DNA of 64,000 nt from Neospora caninum Liverpool. Lineage: Eukaryota > Apicomplexa > Conoidasida > Eucoccidiorida > Sarcocystidae. This document shows, in pieces, positions 11,846 through 21,407 of this stretch (its first letter is position 1; each line of letters begins with the position of its first letter). The stretch is taken from contig NC_018390.1 of assembly GCF_000208865.1 (NCBI RefSeq), positions 4,110,270 to 4,174,269 of the forward strand, read 5' to 3'. Made by a program: the position numbers and the translations under genes. The notes below the pieces were generated by a model. The model did not search any database, had not been told where the DNA came from, and was given only the letters and a program-made list of their open reading frames with translations.

Positions 11846-12316
11846 TTATTCCCCGTCTTTGAGTTGATCTTCCAAGTCTCTCACGATGTCTTTCTTGCCT
11901 CCTTTCTTGCCTTCTTCCTCATCGTCTTTCTTCCTCTCTTCCAAGGCTTTGCTTTCGTCTCTCTGTGGTCGGCGCCTCTCTCTCCTACCGTCGCCCCCCC
12001 TGTCTGCTTCTTCTTTTGCTTGTCCTCCTCGCCTTCCTTCTCGCGCTTTCTCTGCTTCCTCCTCTTCCGCCCCGTCCTCACCGGCCTCTCCTGGCTCGTC
12101 TGCCTCTCCTGGCCCGTCGGCCTCCTCGTCTTCGCGCTCGTCGGCCTCGCAAGGAGGGAGACACCGCCTGGTCCTCCCACCTGACTTGCCCAGGGGCATG
12201 AAGGGTTCACACGGGTTCCTCGACAGCGGCTCCGCGCTCGCAGCAGCTGTCGAGGCCGCCTTGGACAAGCCGTCGAGGACGAAGCGCGTGGCCGGGAAAG
12301 AGATAAGCGGGAAAGA
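11846..12316 (-). CDS. Candidate exon of an acidic/Lys-rich protein (unrecognised)
   Basis: Open minus-strand frame with no ATG, bounded upstream by an in-frame TAG at 12319-12317 that could itself be the end of an acceptor (a T-rich tract lies just upstream). It reads FPATRFVLDGLSKAAS, then a Cys-containing region, then a highly charged Glu/Lys/Arg segment likely to be coiled coil, ending DIVRDLEDQLKDGE at TAA. This could be the last exon of a minus-strand gene whose other exons I cannot place. The plus strand over the same bases is open from 11886 to 12392 (ending KKTKHTGGQNVTY), so the strand is not decided. Confidence 0.35.
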   Translation of the reverse strand, partial: SFPLISFPATRFVLDGLSKAASTAAASAEPLSRNPCEPFMPLGKSGGRTRRCLPPCEADEREDEEADGPGEADEPGEAGEDGAEEEEAEKAREGRRGGQAKEEADRGGDGRRERRRPQRDESKALEERKKDDEEEGKKGGKKDIVRDLEDQLKDGE

Positions 12317-12762
12317 CTACTCCAGACTCATGGTCCCCAAACAGAGAAAAAAGAAAACCAAACACACTGGGGGGCAAAACGTGACCTACTGAGTTGCACG
12401 TGTCCCCCTTGTGCGATGAGGCGCATTTATACATATGTTCTGACATATATACGGCTACGCATCATACCCATACAAATACGCATGGGTAGGTATCTGTATC
12501 TTTTTCTACCAAGTACGTTTGACTGTGTATCCATACATGCATATGGAGGTGGACATGTGCGGGCATCACCCCTAGGGGATACGGGACGACAAGAAAGGAG
12601 AGAACTGGGAAAACGACTCGAGCCTCATGATGTACGAACCGAGAAAAACAAATCACACACACTGGGGAACAAATTGCCTCCTGTCGTCTGCGTGGTCACC
12701 TTTATATGCATGCGCTTCCTTGGATAGACTTCAGATTCGCTGTTTATATACGGCTACGCATG
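12310..12762. repeat. Diverged direct duplication of about 150 bp
   Basis: Two stretches, about 12310-12462 and 12608-12761, share an order of matching blocks: CTCATG, GAGAAAAA, an ACACACTGGGG block and a final TATATACGGCTACGCAT. The rest is diverged. Function unknown. Confidence 0.5.
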
Positions 12763-13249
12763 GGCGCTCTCTGGAAGCAGAGTGCGGGCATGATTTTGCT
12801 TTTCGTTCCTTCTCTCGTCTAATTGTTTCCGCAACGTGCGGTGCAAACACGCTTACACGTTTAGAACGTTTTTTAAAGAGCTGAGTCTTGCGTGGAACTT
12901 CGTCGCACGCTCCATTGTTTTCGAAGGCGAAGCTTCACGGCTTCCGGTAAGTGTTTCGGGGTCGCCGTCTCTTAGATGCCTCCTCTGCATTCGCTCTTCT
13001 TCATCCCCTTTCCCCTAGACTCCCTCGACTCTGTTCCGTCTTAAAAGTGTTCACCGGACTGCGGAAGCATTTCTTGAAACTTTTCACCGGCGAAAGACAG
13101 AACCATCGATGCAGACAAAGTCTAGACAGATTGCGAATCCCTGTCAGTAGGCCCCATGACTCTTCCCAGTCGTTTTGTCTCCTTTTTTGTATGTAACTAA
13201 CTGCGACCGTCCACAGAGCCAGCCCGCCGCCGAAATGGCTGCCGGTGCT

Positions 13250-13625
13250 TGGCCGAAAAAAGATGTCCCGAAACCCAGTTGGGAGTAATATTTTACCAAA
13301 CGCCAAAGTTATTGAACCTACGGGTGAATCTCGGACGCAGGCGACTAATCCCAAGGGCCCAGGGGTTAGACCTACTACGAGTTGGACTACTGGTTTAGAT
13401 CTTGAATGTCTTTGTTTACCGGATCCAAGTTCTATTGTGCTTTTCATGACCATCATGCTAAGTGCATTAAGTATAGTGGTGTCCAGCGTACTCCCCACAA
13501 AAAGCTTATAAACAATCCTGTCTCAGACTGTATAACTCAAATCGAATAAACAGAGACGAACTTGGTTGTCTGTATCTTATAACTGGAGTCATATTCAGTA
13601 TCCTAGGTTTCCAACAGCGGAATTG
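13250..13625 (+). other. Mitochondrial-like mosaic (probable NUMT)
   Basis: The bases drop in GC relative to their surroundings. A frame at about 13378-13500 reads TTGLDLECLCLPDPSSIVLF, then a hydrophobic MLSALSIVVSS-like helix, resembling the cox3 segment before a transmembrane helix. In another frame at about 13515-13605, directly adjacent, the peptide RDELGCLYLITGVIFSILG resembles the start of apicomplexan cox1 (NHK-x-LG-x-LYL). Two cox-like fragments in different frames, back to back, with no start codons, fit a scrambled nuclear insertion of mitochondrial DNA rather than a gene. Family assignment is from recalled motifs, not alignment. Confidence 0.5.
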
Positions 13626-15480
13626 CAAGGTCTTAGAGCGGTGGACTTGCAGAAAAGCTTCTCCACGAGTGACCGGTCACGTAGAAGTGGGGCGGCTAAA
13701 CGTGTTCGCCAACAAAACCAGCTATTCATTTCGAGGGGGGGTCGGGGGAGGAAAAGTTAAAAATGCGATACATCGACTGTACGGGTGGCAGAGGACTCTC
13801 AAGGGATTGTGTAGGCTTCGCTTGTTGTAGTGTTTTCCGGAGCCCAGAGGCAGACCGAGGTGCACCTGCTGATTAGACGTTCTTCGTGGGAACGAAGAAG
13901 AGATTTCGAGATCAGCCTCTATTCTTCGCGACATTCAACAACTGGATATGTTTCGAACGCCTTCTGCACGGCTTTTCTAGTGAGATGCGATACGTAAGTG
14001 TACAGTGTTTCTCCCGGGAAGGAACGAGTTCGCCACAGTTAGGAACGAATTTATCGGAAGTGAACTTTCAACCTGCTACCTGTTTCTGGTTTCACGTAGC
14101 CCGATTAAATTCCGGTACGGTGTTGCGCACTGGTGCTGAGATATGAGGACTTTTTTTCTGAGCATTCGGTTCCCGAGGACTGGACGCGTGGAGGACTGCG
14201 CTGACACTGCTTCAAACCATGGCACCTCTCAGCAGTTGCTCCCAATCGAAAACAGGCTGCACGTTCTCGACACAGCTCACGGAGGATATAGCGCGCTTCA
14301 TCGCTTCAAATGGCATGCCCACTTTGTTTGCCTTCGCATTTCATCCGCGTGACACTCCAGTGAAGCACCGGCGGCCTTCTGGTAAGTAAGTCCCCGTGCT
14401 CCACGGCCCGAGCCAGTGGAGCACAGTTCCGTGGATACCGTTTACACTGCGTGGGCTGTCCTCGCAGTCAACTGCTCTTGAAGCACATACGCACGTAGGC
14501 TTGTCCCTAAAGTAACGGAACCGCGGCCACTCTGGCTGACTAGGGTTGGCGGCATTTCAAGTCCTGGATCGGGTCTTGTCACCCCTTCGTCGCTGTGGCG
14601 GCTTCACTCCTCTAAAGGGTCCAATGCCCGAACACTGCAACACGTGGTAGGTTGCAAAAATACAGCACTCATGTGTGTTGGCCAGATGGTGTACGCCGAA
14701 AGATGCCTTGGAAACTGTCGGCACGTCGTCTGCAAAATAAAGGATTTCCGTTCTCACTGGCCTGACTGGCGGCGAAAGAAGATGCCGACCAAGTGATATC
14801 CCGAGTTACCGATATTATATCCAGCTACGAGGTAGCTGGTCTTCGTGGTTTGCCGGACCTTCCGCTTGCCGGCAGCGTCAACTGGGTTACGTTATAGACA
14901 CTACAAGCAAAATGGATAGAGAGCGGCGAAGATACAGCCTAGCAAGCGGCGATCCATTTTGGAACTGTCCAGTTGAAAGAGATCTGGAACCTCACGAGTG
15001 CGCGGCCGCAGTTGCTTGTTCGCTTTTTGGTGGGCGGGCGGGTTCAGACAGGCTGTTCCTGAAGGCCGATGTTGCTTGCTGGGGCGGCGTGTCTGACTTT
15101 CCCATTTCTACCGGTTCCACAGAAAGGGGAAGTCGGAGGTGGAGACTGAGAACAGACGTGTGGGGCGGCGGATTTCTTAAAGTCCTGGACGGCGACTTCG
15201 CTGGTGGCTATTGTTGTTTTCGTTGTAAAAGTCCGACCAGGCCGTTGAGGGGTCTACTCTCAGGAATCGCAATAACAGTGCGCTCAAGAGAAACAGTTGA
15301 CTACGCGTGTATAACGGCTGGCCTCATGTGTAAGCGACTGTGACGGAGAAGGCGAAGATAAACCCTGTCCAACAGGAGTGACTGTACGCGTACGAGCAAG
15401 GGGGATCAACGAGACAGCAAGGGACGAATTGAGAGGAGACGCCTGAGACACGCGCAAGAACGCAGAGGCTCCCGCTCGTC
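13626..15480. other. Gene-poor spacer left of the SRS array
   Basis: Only short frames. A 143-codon plus-strand frame (14912-15343) has no domain and no repeat elsewhere in the window. I see no RNA gene. Parts may be further degraded mitochondrial-like sequence, but I could not support it. Confidence 0.35.
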
Positions 15481-15790
15481 TAACCGTAAGGAGGTTTTCA
15501 CAGAAAAGTGTCGGTGGAATTTGGGGACCAGCCAACTGATGGGACTCGGACCTCTATTGGCATGCGGGCGCAGGTGGCCCATCATTTTTTTAACTGCCCC
15601 GGTTGTTGCGAACGGTCGTTCCCGGCGAGCGGAGGCGATTCCACGGATTGGGTGTGTGGCATCGCGCTCCCTGTTTAAGAATATAGGACATGAGTTCGTT
15701 GAAATCGATCATATTCGGGGAAATCAGGGTGGCGTCCTGCAGCAGTCGCGAGGGGCCACAGCGGAGGTAGCACCAGACGGCTTCACCACC

Positions 15791-15800
15791 GTCCATCGAA
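15791..15800 (+). promoter_or_regulatory. Conserved SRS upstream element (A1)
   Basis: GTCCATCGAA preceded by ACGGCTTCACCACC, 167 bp before the A1 ATG. It is the same element at the same spacing as upstream of the other nine SRS genes. Confidence 0.6.
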
Positions 15801-15966
15801 CCGAGGAAGAACCAGCCTGGCCCTTCCGCACATGCTGTCCCATGATAAAAGGCTTCGGGGTGATGTGTAGCCTGGTTCGAAGTATTTTCTTCTTGTATGT
15901 GTCACGTTAAGTTCCCCCGGTCGAATAGGTTTTCCATTAGGACAGGCTTACCGAAATTTGTGAAGG

Positions 15967-17040
15967 ATGGAGCGTAGGATATTATTCTTCATCAAGTCCT
16001 GGGCAGCAGTAGGGCTGGTGGCTGCCGTTCTTTTCGGTGCGTGTCCGAGCGGACGGTGGAGCGTTCGGGTCGAAGGAACAGAAATTACACCCACATGCAC
16101 TCAAAGGAATGAGATGACCACTTGTGTCTGCTCAGCAGAGGGAGGTGTTACAGAAGAAGCAGGCGAATCAACATCCGCCGCAACGGTGTCCGAGTCAATC
16201 AACGGGATCACTATACAGTGTCCTTCCACAGAGTTCGAGTTTGCGCCCTCGAAAGCGACGGACGTATGTTTTACAGAAGACAATACCGCCAGCCTGAAAG
16301 CGTGTAAGGACAGTCAGAAGTCCTCCTCCATCAAAGAATTTTTGAACCTAGCGTCGGACAGCACCTCTCCCCAGTGGACGGAGGTCGAGAGCCACAACTA
16401 CGTGAAGACTCTAACGCTTGCACCAGCAACCTTCCCCCTTACCGACAAACACTTTTTCGCCGGCTGCCTAAAAACAAAAGCCGAGAATGACGAGTGCGTG
16501 GTGAAGGTCAGCGTCAAGGCCAGGACCTCGGCTGTGAAAGACGGTGTCCTCATTTGCGCCTACGGCGAAGAGAGCAACTCGTCTGTTCCAGAAGCAGCAC
16601 TGAATTCCGAGAACAACTCGCTAACGATCCTGTGTGGCAGTGAGGGACAGATGGAGCCAACCAAGGAATCCTTGACTGCCTACCACTGCACGGACTCCAA
16701 CACAGATGAGTGCAAGATCGTGAACCTCACTGAGGTCATGCCGACCTTCACATCGAGCTGGTGGACAACGGATGAGCTGAACTCCAAGGCACCGAAACTG
16801 GTGATTCCGGAAGACGGCTTTCCTGCCCAGGAAGAAACGATTCTCTTGGGATGCAACCTAAACAACAACGTTGTCTCGAGGCATGAGGACGATAATGGAA
16901 CCACAGCTGCTCAGCTGCCGACATGCAAAGTGAAGGTGACACTTGCCGCGAGTTCGTCCCGGTCCCAGGCCTCGAGCGTTTCCTTCCGCGGATTGTTTGT
17001 GTTGGTCTTCGTTCCCCTTGTTCTTCTTGGCACATGCTGA
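15967..17040 (+). CDS. SRS: SRS-family surface antigen, array member A1
   Basis: 357-aa single-exon protein built like SAG1-related antigens, which sit on the parasite plasma membrane and mediate host-cell attachment and immune recognition. Residues 1-26 form a signal peptide (AAVGLVAAVLFGAC). Distal domain D1 (about 40-180) has eight cysteines (44, 53, 55, 85, 101, 113, 167, 177). D2 (about 185-325) has six (197, 223, 241, 249, 296, 320), around landmarks FFAGC, KARTSAVKDG and NSENNSLTI. The hydrophobic tail (LFVLVFVPLVLLGTC) fits a GPI-attachment signal. The start lies in GTGAAGGATGG, a context shared by several paralogs. D1 is the most divergent of the A group, and EAALNSENN replaces the usual EVTLNSENN. 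From about 16736 to the stop and beyond, the DNA is nearly identical to A2. The numbered family member cannot be named from sequence alone. Confidence 0.92.
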   Translation: MERRILFFIKSWAAVGLVAAVLFGACPSGRWSVRVEGTEITPTCTQRNEMTTCVCSAEGGVTEEAGESTSAATVSESINGITIQCPSTEFEFAPSKATDVCFTEDNTASLKACKDSQKSSSIKEFLNLASDSTSPQWTEVESHNYVKTLTLAPATFPLTDKHFFAGCLKTKAENDECVVKVSVKARTSAVKDGVLICAYGEESNSSVPEAALNSENNSLTILCGSEGQMEPTKESLTAYHCTDSNTDECKIVNLTEVMPTFTSSWWTTDELNSKAPKLVIPEDGFPAQEETILLGCNLNNNVVSRHEDDNGTTAAQLPTCKVKVTLAASSSRSQASSVSFRGLFVLVFVPLVLLGTC

Positions 17041-17924
17041 CCTCTTGTTTGTACGCTCTTTTCTCTAATTAGCGAACTGCTGCTTGGTTTTTGCGACGGA
17101 TCCCTTTCAGTGTGTGTTGTCGGTGTATGCCTGCGGAGGAATTCTGTGTCGGAGGGTGGCAGTTTGATTCGGCTGGATTCGTGCTGGTGCTTGAGATGAA
17201 GCTGTTGCGCACCAAAACTAACCAAAGGTTGGTCTGTCCGGTCCCATGCAGGTTTATTTTCGCTCTGTCCGCGGCCTTCTCTCGGAGAAAGACTTGAAGT
17301 TTGCATGGGCACTGTAGGTCCATTGAGTTCCGTGTAGTGGGAGGAGAGGCTCCGTCGCTATGCATCGGAATTCTGCTGGATTCATTGTTGCATCGCCCCT
17401 TCGCAATGTCATTCCCATCAGCTGTTGTTGCACAGCATATATAGCGTCGCGAAGGGAGAGATGCAGGATCAAAGGTACCCATAAGATCCTGGGCGCTGCC
17501 ACAGACTGGGCGTTCACTCAGCCGGCGTCCGATCCAAGGCGCTGCGACATAGCAGTCTTCCATCGAGACTAGCCGTGCTTGTGGGATGTAGGTGCAATAA
17601 TATTGGAGTGATTGAGATTCATACGTGCCTGTTGTGGGATAGATGAATGCTCGGCCAGAAGATGGATACCACAGTAGTCGGCGGCACCGTCCGGGGTGGG
17701 CGCTGCCTAGAGTATCTGTAGCTTATACACGCTTTCTCTTGCTCCGGCTTTACCAAGAAGGCAAGGCATTCCTTTTCGATCATGGTATCGAAAAGTGTAC
17801 GAAGAACTGAGTGCGACTTGTGTGTTCTGATACTGCTAGAGAGAAGAACAATTCAATCGTTTGTACACCTTAGTGCATGCAGCTTTCATTGGTAATATGC
17901 CTCTATGGACCACGACTGATGCTG

Positions 17925-17990
17925 CTGATCCTGCGTCCTGGTGCCGCTGATCCTGCGTCCTGGTGCCGCTGATCCTGCGTCCTGGTGCCT
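17925..17990. repeat. 22-bp tandem repeat, three copies
   Basis: Three head-to-tail copies of CTGATCCTGCGTCCTGGTGC plus two bases. The equivalent sites in the other two spacers (29829-29872, 42958-43001) have only two copies. Confidence 0.9.
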
Positions 17991-18039
17991 CCGCGCCGCT
18001 CTGGTGGCGCCCATCCAAAGGCGTCCTGCGACAGAATCC

Positions 18040-18468
18040 TCACTCCTCATACTGGGACCCGTCATACTGTAGACTGCCGTTCACCGCATATTCAGTCACT
18101 GCGGTTGGTAGCCACCCGAAAGAAACACACACCCTTATGGCTTGTTTAAGCGCCTCAAGCGGTGACGTTGAACGCTGTCGTCCACTGACCTGGGAGAAAA
18201 GTGCATCCGGCCGCAACTCCGGCATACAGAGGCAGATGGTCTTCAAAACCAGAGATACATTCAGCTCTGCACTAAGAAGTCGAGAGAGTGAGCGTCCGGC
18301 AAGCAAACGAACGAACACTGTGGCGACTGTTGCCGGACACAGAGACGTGTCCCCTTCCACTGGCACCTTTGACTCTACGCTGCTCCAATCCATGTCAATC
18401 GATATGCTGTTTGAGAGGACGTAGAGAGCGTTTTGGAGACCAGGTTGCAGGACTGGTCTGGTGGTCAT
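18040..18468 (-). CDS. Possible small ORF between A1 and B1, kept in three copies
   Basis: A 142-codon minus-strand frame with an ATG start (MTTRPVLQPG) and unremarkable composition, including VATVFVRLLAGRSLSRLLS and a Cys-containing hydrophobic segment. No family is recognised and no signal peptide is seen. The same frame is intact at 29922-30350 and in the more diverged third copy at 43051-43479, where substitutions include D/E, V/M and A/V changes. Most of its 3' half is identical in all copies, so conservation may only reflect recent duplication. The plus strand is also open here. It could be a real gene, an exon, or chance. Confidence 0.25.
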   Translation of the reverse strand: MTTRPVLQPGLQNALYVLSNSISIDMDWSSVESKVPVEGDTSLCPATVATVFVRLLAGRSLSRLLSAELNVSLVLKTICLCMPELRPDALFSQVSGRQRSTSPLEALKQAIRVCVSFGWLPTAVTEYAVNGSLQYDGSQYEE

Positions 18469-20160
18469 GGTAGCTGTTCAATCTGATGCTCTACCTCTCT
18501 TGTCTTTGTATCGCCGGTCTCCCTCCTGCGTATGGGTTGCTGTAGGCTTGCAGAAACGTACCTCTGTTTGACTCGGAGAATGTAAACAAAATGGTAAACA
18601 AAACGCCACCGATATGAGCTCTTGTGTCGGCAAGTGGGACGCGATATGGCTGCAGTCCTCTGCCGGTTGTGGATTCGCTGCTTTTCGGTTGCGCGCGGAA
18701 TGGTCCCCTGTTCCTGCGCCTGAAGACGAGCAGTAAGAGACGCTTGACGGCAGCGATGCCACCAACCCATCGACTTATCTGGCCGTGGGAAGGAGCAAAA
18801 GCTCTTTTTTTCTTGTTTCTCGACACGTTTGAGGAAAGCTTGAAAATGGCGTGCTCACAGGATGCTCGCGTGAGCAGTTCCCTGTAACCGCCTCCAGTGT
18901 TCTTCGATCGAACCTGCTCTTCTCTCGATTGTTTGGCCAAGGGTGGACTGAACGGCACCTTGTCGCTTGGACGGCAAGAAGAGGCAGAATGTAAGAAAGG
19001 CAGAGTAATGGAAGCCGATCGTAGGTGAACCAAGGTCCATTCGCTTGTACAGTGGACCATCGTCGGCTCCTCGTAGCGTCCGCCCTTTCCTCACCGTCTC
19101 CTTCTTTTTTTCTGGCTTTATTCTTCGATCCCTTGTCTTTCTCTCCTCATTTACCCTGTCTGCTTTTGTGTTTGTGTTCTTTTCTAGCTTCCACATGATT
19201 ATAGACAGTAGTCCGTATCTCGTGCACACTCGATGCAGAGTGTCTGTCACTTTCTTCCCGATACTGCCGGTCAGACTCCGTCGTCAGCGGCTATCGCGCT
19301 CTCCCATCGATTTCTCCTCATCTGGTCTCACCATCCTCTCGTCTCCAGATGGACTGCGCTCAGCCTTCCTCCTGTTCCCCCCCCATGGGGCCCGGTGATG
19401 CTCGCGCCTGCAACGTGATAGGCAGCGCTGAGTGACCGGCCGCCCAGCCCGACACAGTAGATACTGTGCAAGGAGGCTTCTTCCTTCGTCAAGAGGAAGC
19501 CGTAGCAGTCAGAGAAAATCGATGAAGGGAAACAACGACAACACAGAGGACCAGTGGGCGGAGAAGAGCGTGAGAGGGAAAGTCCAAACATCTGCTATGG
19601 GTGATCAGGGATGTGCTGTGCTGTGAGGGGAGACGCCACGCAGCGACACCCGAGAGAGGCAGGAGACACAACATGTTGGAGAACGAGAGAGACGACACGA
19701 GACGAATATCAACAGACATCGGGAACAGATGGAAGAGCACACAAATCCCATTTCACGGCCTTGTAGCCAACCGAAACGAAGGGAAGGTGAGGCTGAGTGC
19801 AGGGGAACCGCCAGCGAAAACACTTCCGGAACCTCAATCGGGCGGGCGCGGCGTGCCTTTATGGTGATTCCCCGGAAGCCAGTTGGCGACGCCCGCAGGC
19901 GCTTGAGGGCACGGGATGTTTAGCATCGCCCTGTGTCTGTTGGAGATCGAGAGGCCTTGAGGACACAGAGAATATTGGCGAAAACAAAGATAGCCACTGA
20001 AGGCATTCTTGACAGTTGTTTGAGAGCGAACATAGCTCGAATAGGTGGTTTTGCCGTCACTTGCTTGACTGACAACGACATGAGATTGAGAGTTTCGCAC
20101 GGATGGCACAATGCTGTCTGGGGCCCCAGTAACGCCACCAGTCAACGGGTGCACTGCCGT

Positions 20161-20170
20161 CTGTCGAAGC
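20161..20170 (+). promoter_or_regulatory. Conserved SRS upstream element (B1)
   Basis: CTGTCGAAGC, a variant of the GTCCATCGAAGC element, about 165 bp before the B1 ATG. Confidence 0.5.
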
Positions 20171-20333
20171 GAGGTCTTCCAGCCGGGCCCTGTCGCAATT
20201 GCTGTCTCAGGACAAGAAAAGGATACTCTGCGGCATTTTGTGATTCGATACTTTTTTCTGAGTTACAATAACTGTTTGTAGTTTATTTGAAATGTTTTCC
20301 GGCTGTGCTTAATCAGTATCTTGTGTGTGTAGG

Positions 20334-21407
20334 ATGGAACGCCGTATTTCGTTCCCCAAGTCCCGAGCTCCGGTTGGGCTAGTGGCCGCAGTTTTTTTCG
20401 TGTCATGCTGGAACGGCCTGTGGACGAGTGCGGTAACAGGAACAGCAATACAGCCGCAGTGCACTCTAGGGGAGGGGATGACCAGGTGTACCTGCAGTTC
20501 ATCAGTAGGTGTAGGAAGAGGAACAGTTGGGACCGGTAGCAGCGCAACTCTGTCCGAGTCGAACAATGCAATCACTATTCAGTGTCCCAAAGCAGGCTTC
20601 AAGTTTGTACCGGCGGATCCAAATCGTGTATGCACTTTCGCCGAGGAACAAACCCCTCTGAAAACGTGCGATGAACACAAGGATGAAAAAGCCTCTCCCA
20701 TCGAAGATTTTCTGGCGCACACCCCCGACACCAACCCAGCAGCGTGGAAGACGACAGAAGGAGGCACGAAGGATAATTCATTAACCATTCCACCAGACAG
20801 CTTCCCACTGATCGACAAAAGCTTCTTTGCCGGATGCCTACAAACAGCAACCAACTATGACGAGTGTTTGGTGACGGTCAGCGTCAAGGCCAGGACCTCG
20901 GCCGTGAAAGACGGTGTCCTCATTTGCGCCTACGGCAAAGAGAGCAACTCGTTTGTTCCAGAAGTAACACTGAATTCCGAGAACAACTCACTGACCATCC
21001 AGTGCGGCAGTGAGGGACAGATGGAGCCGACGCAGCAATCTTTGACTGCCTACCACTGCGCCGGCTCCAACACAACAGACTGCCAGAAGGTGAACCTGAC
21101 TGAGATCATGCCGACCTTCACATCGAGCTGGTGGACAAAGGACGAGCAGAACAGTAATGCACCGAAACTGGTGATTCCGGAAGACGGCTTTCCTTCCCAG
21201 GAAGAAACGATCGTATTGGGCTGCGAGCAAATAAAACCATCAAGTGCAAGGGAAACGCAAGGTGGTGAAAGCACTGCTGTTGAGCTGCCGACATGCAGCG
21301 TGAAGGTGACACTCAGTGCCCAGACCTCGGGTTCACAGGCCTCGAACGCTTCCTTCCTCGGATTGTTCCTTTTGGCTTTCATGTCCTCTATCATGGGCTC
21401 ATACTAA
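20334..21407 (+). CDS. SRS: SRS-family surface antigen, array member B1
   Basis: 357 aa from the ATG at 20334. The frame is open slightly upstream, but MERRIS is where the paralogs begin. Signal peptide about 1-25 (APVGLVAAVFFVSC), cysteine-rich D1, D2 with KARTSAVKDGVLICAYG, and a hydrophobic GPI-type tail ending FMSSIMGSY. From SLTIPPDSFPLIDK to the C-terminus it matches B2 completely in protein, while the preceding roughly 110 residues of D1 differ heavily (CTCSSSVGVGRGTVGTG against CTCGSAPSSITGADGTR). ESNSFVPEV has Phe where most paralogs have Ser. A 167-bp stretch of its D2 is identical to C1. Confidence 0.92.
   Translation: MERRISFPKSRAPVGLVAAVFFVSCWNGLWTSAVTGTAIQPQCTLGEGMTRCTCSSSVGVGRGTVGTGSSATLSESNNAITIQCPKAGFKFVPADPNRVCTFAEEQTPLKTCDEHKDEKASPIEDFLAHTPDTNPAAWKTTEGGTKDNSLTIPPDSFPLIDKSFFAGCLQTATNYDECLVTVSVKARTSAVKDGVLICAYGKESNSFVPEVTLNSENNSLTIQCGSEGQMEPTQQSLTAYHCAGSNTTDCQKVNLTEIMPTFTSSWWTKDEQNSNAPKLVIPEDGFPSQEETIVLGCEQIKPSSARETQGGESTAVELPTCSVKVTLSAQTSGSQASNASFLGLFLLAFMSSIMGSY
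21018..21184 (+). repeat. 167-bp tract identical between B1 and C1 D2 regions
   Basis: Every base matches 24889-25055 in C1, although the flanking coding sequence of the two genes differs. The tract runs from CAGATGGAGCCGACGCAGC to GATTCCGGAAGA. Confidence 0.85.

Larger units (their letters stand above)
17041..20160. other. A1-B1 spacer
   Basis: 3.1 kb without a recognised gene, repeated almost unchanged at 28948-32041 and in diverged form at 42077-45167. It contains the 22-bp tandem repeat at 17925-17990 and a minus-strand 142-codon frame at 18040-18468. Confidence 0.6.

Noticed and set aside
11886..12392. Plus-strand 168-codon frame
   Set aside because: The mostly Ser/Leu/Pro reading looks like the shadow of the charged minus-strand frame, though the strand is not fully settled.
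16748..17035. Minus-strand frames overlapping every SRS gene (here and at 28655, 41787, 46140 and others)
   Set aside because: They are antisense shadows repeated only because the SRS sequence is repeated.
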